Shown: positions 58,945-64,000 of the stretch, one piece after another | How the letters are laid out: each line of letters begins with the position of its first letter | Numbering within the stretch: position 1 is the first letter of the stretch | From: Nilaparvata lugens | Lineage: Eukaryota > Arthropoda > Insecta > Hemiptera > Delphacidae | Length of the DNA stretch: 64,000 nt | NCBI RefSeq assembly: GCF_014356525.2 | Contig: NC_052511.1 | Location: 6,942,559 to 7,006,558 of the forward strand | Direction of reading: 5' to 3' | The notes under the pieces: model-generated | Database searches by the model: none | Seen by the model: only the letters and a program-made list of their open reading frames with translations | Told to the model about the DNA's origin: nothing | Translations under genes and position numbers: made by a program

Positions 58945-59839
58945 TTGAAGAAGAATATTGTGAGGAACTTATGTGAAAACGTTTTGCTGATGGTCGAACT
59001 TAGCTCTGTATATCTTTTAACAATGTCCATGTTTGCACACAGGTTGCACAAATAGCATCCAATAATTGTATTTCAAATATTTGACATTGGTGGATTAAAA
59101 TAAAGTAGCCTACACTAGATAAAGTATTAAAACTATCAATTTATAATCTCGCAAAATATCTACATCAAGACATATTCAAGCTCATTGTGTCTTGGATATT
59201 ATATCAGTAACATCCAATAAAAAAGAGAATTATTACAGATGTATAAATATATATTCAGAAATATTTTTAAAACAAATGAATTAGTATATTTTTATAATAT
59301 TCATAGCAACACTCATTTTTCACATGGGAAAGTTCGAGTTATTTTTTTAGCATTATATGAATTACAAATTTGAAATATTACGAGAAAGCAGCAAAACTGT
59401 ACTCTTAAAAATTTAAGACCAAATTATTGTTTAAATCTTCATATTATTCACTTATTCTTCTCAGATTCTTTTGTTCTCAACTTTTCTTTTGTTTCCAATT
59501 CCTCAAATCTTATCTCTTTTACAGTTCTGAGCCTTATGCGACTGTCACAATAGCTCCATTCCAAGTTTCAACCATATATCAATATATGTTGATCTGAATA
59601 GAACTTTACAAGACTTTTAGATAGAATTGTCATATCACAATAATTAATAATTACACTTTATACAAACTGGGGCTGATAAAACCAGCGGTTTAACATGAAA
59701 AATTACGGAAATACACAATAAAACAGAAAAACACTAAGCTTAAAATCTACATTCATGTTAAAAGTTACAATAAATTTATTATCTAACCAGAAATTAATAA
59801 TGAACAAAGAGTAAGATAAGAATATTATTATACATTTAT
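58945..59839. other. Spacer, nothing recognised
   Basis: AT-rich; no coding or repeat structure supported. Confidence 0.4.
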
Positions 59840-60061
59840 TCAACACTGAATTTCCGTTAGAAGTCTATGAGAAATATAATTAATACAGTTTACATAAAAA
59901 TTAAAATCAAGACAAGAATCAGGCTGCACATTTATTAGAATTTGAATTAATGTTGGAAGTCTATGAAAAACATCATTCAAACAGTCTACATGAAAATTAT
60001 TAACCGAGACACATTGAAACGACAAGAAGTGGGCAGCACATTTATTAACATCTGAATTCAA
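59840..60061 (-). repeat. Two diverged direct copies of about 110 bp
   Basis: Both copies hold (G/T)AAGTCTATGA(G/A)AAA, ACAGT(T/C)TACAT(A/G)AAAAT and GCACATTTATTA. On the minus strand each gives AATAAATGTGC. If the 3' UTR of the 60853 gene reaches here, these are tandem polyadenylation signals. Confidence 0.5.
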
Positions 60062-60067
60062 GTTATA

Positions 60068-60163
60068 AGGCCCGGTTTCTAGGATACTTATTAAATATAA
60101 TTGACCATTGAATCTGTATTACGTTTAATAAACCATTTGATAAGTGTCCTAGATACCGGGCCT
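60068..60163. mobile_element. Small fold-back, AGGCCCGGTTTCTAGG ends
   Basis: AGGCCCGGTTTCTAGGATAC, TTATTAAA with inverse TTTGATAAGTGTCCTAGATA, CCGGGCCT. 96 bp. Confidence 0.7.
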
Positions 60164-60852
60164 GATAAGAATATTATTCTACCAGTTGACACATAAATAA
60201 ACAAACGAGAAACAATATTGATAGAAAGAGCTAGACTAGAATTTGAATTATAAGCAAGAATTTTTACTTAAAGAGAGTAGAACATTATTCAACCAATTTG
60301 AAAGAGAAATGGCGATAAACACGAATCAATTTAGCAGCCAGCATACATGGATGATAGTGGCTTCCACTAGAGTAAACCACACGAAAATAGTCCAATAGAA
60401 ATTAGAATATATGAGTATTATATCAAGAGGAGTACTCCTGAGCCCCCCCCCCTTCCAACCACACCCATAGACGTTGCCAATTCGTCAGGTATATTATACA
60501 ATTATTAATCGATTCTCATTAATTTATAATGATCTGTGGCAACGTTGATCAACTCTTATTTGGCAACGTTGCACTCATCTGTTTCAATTTTCCTCGGGCT
60601 AAATTTGTGTAGTTGACTGTAGGTATCGGGGAACGCGGAATTGGGAATGTCCGATACTCAGATGTACATGGAATTTCCAACTCCGTGTTCCCGCAATAGC
60701 TAGTGGAAGCTACTATTGTCCCTGTGTGCAGTGTGTTTTTAGGAAAAACAAACGTTTTCATGTGACCGAAAAATATGAATTATCAGAAATAAATAGATTT
60801 CAACTCAAGAGAAATAATAGAAGACGGGATCAGTTGATTTAGTTTTTCTATG

Positions 60853-61386
60853 CTAGCTACTTTTAGACGAAGACTGGTTATGATCGGCAGTGCTTTCAGT
60901 CTTTTCTGTCGTAACGGCTGAATCTTGTGTCTCGTCAGCCTGCTTAGTTTCTGCTGTAACATCTGTATCTTTTCCCACAACAGCCTGCTTAGTTTCTGCT
61001 GTAACATCTGAATCTATTCCCAGAACAGCCTGCTTAGTTTCTGCTGTAACGACTGTATCTTTTATCTCGTCAGCCGGCTTAGTTTCAGCTGTAACAACTG
61101 AATATTTTATCTCACCAGCCTGCTTAGTTTCTGCTGCAACGGCTGGATCTTTTCCCTCAACAGTCTGCTTGGCTTCTGCTGCAACGGCTGGATCTTTTCC
61201 CTCAACAGTCTGCTTAGTTTCAGCCGTAACGACTGAATCTTTCGTCTTGGTGTCCAGCTCCAGACTGGTGCAGCTGTTATCATCACTCTCCAACGGATCT
61301 GATGCGGTGCCGTCTGTCGGATAAGAGCATTCACTGCTTTCATCTTCTCCCTCATCATCTTCTACATCCGAGTCATCTTCCTCATC
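60853..61386 (-). CDS. Last exon: acidic tail and 15-residue repeats
   Basis: 178 codons with stop. Acceptor TTTTATTTTAACAG. After the acidic start come YPTDGTASDP and then repeats of the pattern KDxxVTAETKQAVxG, ending with DHNQSSSKSS. Hydrophilic, probably disordered. Confidence 0.8.
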   Translation of the reverse strand, partial: DEEDDSDVEDDEGEDESSECSYPTDGTASDPLESDDNSCTSLELDTKTKDSVVTAETKQTVEGKDPAVAAEAKQTVEGKDPAVAAETKQAGEIKYSVVTAETKPADEIKDTVVTAETKQAVLGIDSDVTAETKQAVVGKDTDVTAETKQADETQDSAVTTEKTESTADHNQSSSKSS

Positions 61387-63541
61387 CTGTTAAAATAAAA
61401 AATCAATCGTTAAAACACTTTGAGTCAGTTGGTCGATATTAACTGATATCGACAATAGTATGATATTGGTCAATATCAACTACTAATAATGCAGCGTGGT
61501 TAAGTGGATATTACCATAGAGTAAAGCTAGTATGAGAAGATATCTCATGGTATAGGGCGTTTAAGTTCCAAATTTTACTATTAACTCAAGCCGATTGTCC
61601 TATAGTGAGGTCCACGTTATAATGACAGTGAAGAAAGATAGGAGAAAACCGTTTCCGATCCACTGTCTTGTCAATGCCTTCTATAGACGGTAACTGATAC
61701 AGGTTTATTGATGTAATATTTACGGTTCATTCTCGCGAATCAATTACATATAAATATATTTTAATGAGCAGGAAATTATATTTTTCAATAATTTCATAAT
61801 GAATTTTCATAACTAAGATGAAATATTTTGTTAATTGAATTCAATTCAAATGTATTTCCACAAATTAGGTACAAATATTTAACTATAAAACACAAATGCA
61901 ATTCACCACAATCAATTCAAATAAATAACATTCCTTTCTAAAAAAATAAATTGAACAATTATAGCATTAATACTTCTATTCCTAACTAGTAAGGGTTATA
62001 ATTCACAATCAAACTGAATGGATTGAGGATTATCATCACAATATTATTCAACACTTCAACATTAATTCTACATTGTTAAAAGACGATCTGGCAACAGAGC
62101 AAAGCAAGAATGAGATAGGGCTATTTGCTTTGTTGAATGATAGACAAGGATGGCAATACCATTGCCAATCAAACACTGCCATTATAATGTGAACCTCATT
62201 ATAGTAGTTTCTTTGTGAAGCTATGTGCCGCTGGTCATACTGTGTCATTCTAAAGCTGCGTACACATATATGCGCCTCAAACCCGCACCGAGCACGCTCC
62301 GCCCTCGTACCGCCCTCGTTCATCCATCGAACCGCAGTCGCTCCGCCCCCGCTCTGCAGTCGCATCCATCATGAACGTTACGGAAGATGTTAGCTCTTCT
62401 CGCGTTCCACTCTTGCTCCCCGGTCGATCATCAATCGCTCTGCTGGAGTGACGTTCGGTTGCGGAGCAGAGCGGAAGTCTGTACGCACCTTTAAACTCTC
62501 ACTTGGAGCATACCCAAGTTAGTTACATTTTTCATCCTCACTGTTTTCAAACAGCTAACAACTAAATAGAAAGTATGATGCACGAAAAGTATGACAAGGG
62601 GAAACTTTGATGTTAATTAGATCTTTTACTTCATAACTTTACTTATAACTTCTTAACTTTTACTTATACACTTTTGAGGTGATGAAAACTTCAAAAGAGA
62701 CTTTTAGGCTCGATTCAATCACTAGCTCTACTTGAATTATGTAGCCTAGCCTAGGGTTGCAAAATCTTCAATTCCATCAGATCTAATAAATATCAAGTTA
62801 TTTCTCGATTGGATACTTGATTAAGGTATTATGAGTATTATTGAACAAGCGTTAGCCAGTTCTCACTTTTGACTTGGTACTGAAGGCCAAAGTCGTTGTT
62901 CGTATGTTTGTATGTTTTACAATAACTTTAGAAAGAATTGATCAATCAGCTTCAAATTTTGAACACGCTTTCTTCGAACCTTTTTACAGGTCAAGAAATT
63001 ATTCTTGCTAAAGAAATATTTAACTGTTTCCATGATTTTCATCAACTCTGTGTAATTAAAAGTTGCGGGTATCGATTACAATACAACAGTTCTTGAGCGA
63101 GTTCTTCAACCCAGGGGGTCACTAGTTGATATGAGTCCAATAGTAATTTGAAATATGAAACAGAGATGATGTGGAGAACTTAACAAACATCCAAATCCAG
63201 CCCTCTTAAGTATGAATTTAATATTATTAACAAAACAGAAAGCAGAATTAATACTCACACTATCCACATCGGATATATCAGGCTCGACAACTATCATCGG
63301 AATCCTCCGCACGGCGAGGTTGACATTAATCTCTAGTTGCATCCTCACATCGAGCACCATGAAGGCGACCGTGATGAGGACGGGTAGGCGGATGCGGGAC
63401 TCCCACGCCAGGCGCAGCAGGAAGGAGATCGGGCCTCGGAATACGGTGGCCACATTCGACCCCACGGCGCCAAGGACATCGCCGCCCTTGATTATGGCCC
63501 CTAGTCGCAGAGGTAGCAAGGCCACAGAGGTCACTGTATCC
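60853..63541 (-). CDS. Membrane protein, possibly CLIC-like/CLCC1 type; 3' exons only
   Basis: Two exons, 63259-63541 and 60853-61386, join in phase 0 and end in TAG; the 5' exons lie beyond the window. The first reads VTSVALLPLRLGAI, a Gly-rich stretch (KGGDVLGAVGSNV), FLLRLAWESRIRLPVLITVA with one likely membrane segment around LPVLITVAFMVL, then RRIPMIVVEPDISDV. The order of a pre-membrane helix, PVLI-type segment and acidic tail recalls the C-terminal third of CLIC-like chloride channel 1 (ER membrane), but the match is weak. The second exon is acidic (DEEDDSDVEDDEGEDESSE) and then carries seven or so 15-residue repeats. The long intron holds MITEs. Confidence 0.65.
60895..61245 (-). repeat. 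Coding minisatellite, 45-bp units
   Basis: Seven full units and a decayed one, such as KDPAVAAETKQAGEI and KDTDVTAETKQADET. Neighbouring units at 61135-61215 are almost identical at DNA level (CTGCAACGGCTGGATCTTTT twice), a sign of recent copying. Confidence 0.85.
61521..61600. mobile_element. Fragment of the ATAGAGAAACAATAGCG MITE family
   Basis: GATATCTCATGGTATAGGGC then GTTTAAGTTCC, matching one arm of 36703-36980. It is cut by the next MITE at 61602. Confidence 0.6.
61602..62204. mobile_element. ATAGTGAGGTCCACG MITE family, 603-bp copy
   Basis: ATAGTGAGGTCCACGTTATA at left; inverted right end CTATAATGAGGTTCACATTA. Inserted in an older MITE. Non-coding. Confidence 0.75.
62254..62490. mobile_element. 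GC-rich MITE with AGGTGCGTACA ends
   Basis: Left AGCTGCGTACACATATATGC, right inverted AGGTGCGTACAGACTTCCGC, TTAA after the right end and a decayed CTAA at the left. The inside is GC-rich (TCCGCCCTCGTACCGCCCTC), unlike the host sequence. Confidence 0.6.
62498..63258. other. Intronic spacer, nothing recognised
   Basis: Intron of the 60853-63541 gene; AT-rich, with ACTTTTACTTATA-type short repeats at 62635-62670. Confidence 0.5.
63259..63541 (-). CDS. Upstream exon with membrane segment, GC-rich
   Basis: 283 bases: one base of an Arg codon and 94 codons. Acceptor TTTCAACTTGCAG, donor AGT-GTGAGT. GC content is far above the surroundings and third positions are mostly G or C, a strong sign of a conserved coding exon. 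Confidence 0.85.
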
Positions 63542-63660
63542 CTGCAAGTTGAAATATCATTGAGAAAAATGGAGAGATCTTTCATCCTATACATAGATAG
63601 ATACAAAGTCGATGGGTGCGTGAGTGCGATGGTTCGTGGGTGCAATAAATGTACTAGGCT

Positions 63661-63892
63661 ATAGTGAGGTCCACGTTATAATGACAGTGGATGAAGATAG
63701 AAGAATAGCGATGCCGATTCTCTGCATTAATTAATTATATTTCTACACTGTCAAAAACATAATTGGAATCGTTGTGGACCTAGAAAAGGATAGTACCACC
63801 GGCTTTGTCGAATGATTGACAAGGATACCAAAACCAAAGTTGATCAAATAGCCTACTGTCATTATAACATGGATCTCACTATATCCTATCGT
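63661..63892. mobile_element. ATAGTGAGGTCCACG MITE family, 232-bp copy
   Basis: ATAGTGAGGTCCACGTTATA to CATTATAACATGGATCTCAC, ending TAT. Shortest complete copy in the window. Confidence 0.8.
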
Positions 63893-64000
63893 CTATAGGG
63901 TGTGATCACATTGAATGCGTACGGTAATGCCTATTATGTGTAAGTGCACGTCAGATCATACATGATGAGCCGAGAAGCAGAATCGGGAAAGAGCCATTGA

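Noticed and set aside
61211..61324. Long plus-strand frame opposite the minisatellite exon (144 codons)
   Set aside because: It is the mirror of the repeated minus-strand exon; the minus frame has the acceptor, acidic domain and stop that fit a gene.
63212..63664. 150-codon plus frame over the GC-rich exon
   Set aside because: GC-rich DNA lacks stops on both strands. The minus frame has splice sites and a membrane segment and joins in phase to the next exon.
1..64000. CRISPR arrays, bacterial operons, prophage or viral integration
   Set aside because: No regularly spaced repeats with unique spacers, no prokaryotic gene density and no recognisable viral protein frames. The repeats are all of eukaryotic transposon type.

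Overview
This window looks like nuclear DNA of a hemipteran insect, most like a planthopper of the Nilaparvata type. The evidence is AT-rich sequence, small exons with GT-AG introns, arthropod-type protein families, two nuclear tRNA genes, and an unusually dense, layered population of MITEs, LINE 3' ends, Helitron-like and cut-and-paste elements. The genus-level guess rests on remembered repeat families and was not tested.

Layout. 1-25.7 kb is gene-poor and made almost wholly of repeats: a LINE 3' end with a (TCAA)n tail, a broken tandem array, TTAA- and TIR-type MITEs, two identical minus-strand tRNA-Phe(GAA) genes (8.0 and 17.1 kb), a LINE reverse-transcriptase relic (9.7-11.0 kb), a 1.7-kb tandem duplication (11.0-14.4 kb), a Helitron-like element (15.7-16.4 kb), a hAT-type element with an 8-bp target duplication (20.45 kb) and a 1-kb direct duplication (20.8 and 23.3 kb). 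25.8-54.8 kb is one minus-strand gene. Its 12 exons join in phase into a 470-codon frame with an N-terminal DUF4485-like domain, an acidic linker and a long coiled coil, as in CEP112/CCDC46-type centrosomal proteins. Its 12.8-kb third intron holds a second, same-strand gene (40.6-47.4 kb) whose C-terminal half is a DUF4806 domain. 55.35-58.48 kb is a piggyBac transposon with matching terminal repeats and TTAA target sites, but its transposase frame is broken. 60.8-63.5 kb is the 3' part of a minus-strand gene for a membrane protein (possibly CLIC-like/CLCC1) ending in an acidic tail with 15-residue tandem repeats.

How it fits together. Only three host protein genes and two tRNA genes are visible; everything else is mobile-element sequence, and many copies sit within tens of bases of exons. 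The host genes show no obvious pathway link. The most interesting signals are the nested DUF4806 gene, two internal exon duplications in the DUF4485 gene, a pair of degenerate hammerhead-ribozyme-like motifs in a Penelope-like terminal repeat family, a LINE 3' hairpin whose stem covaries among four copies, a 205-bp-arm near-perfect palindrome, a perfect 36-bp hairpin, and a coding minisatellite.

All gene models come from reading splice sites and frames by eye. Family names come from motif recognition, not a database search.
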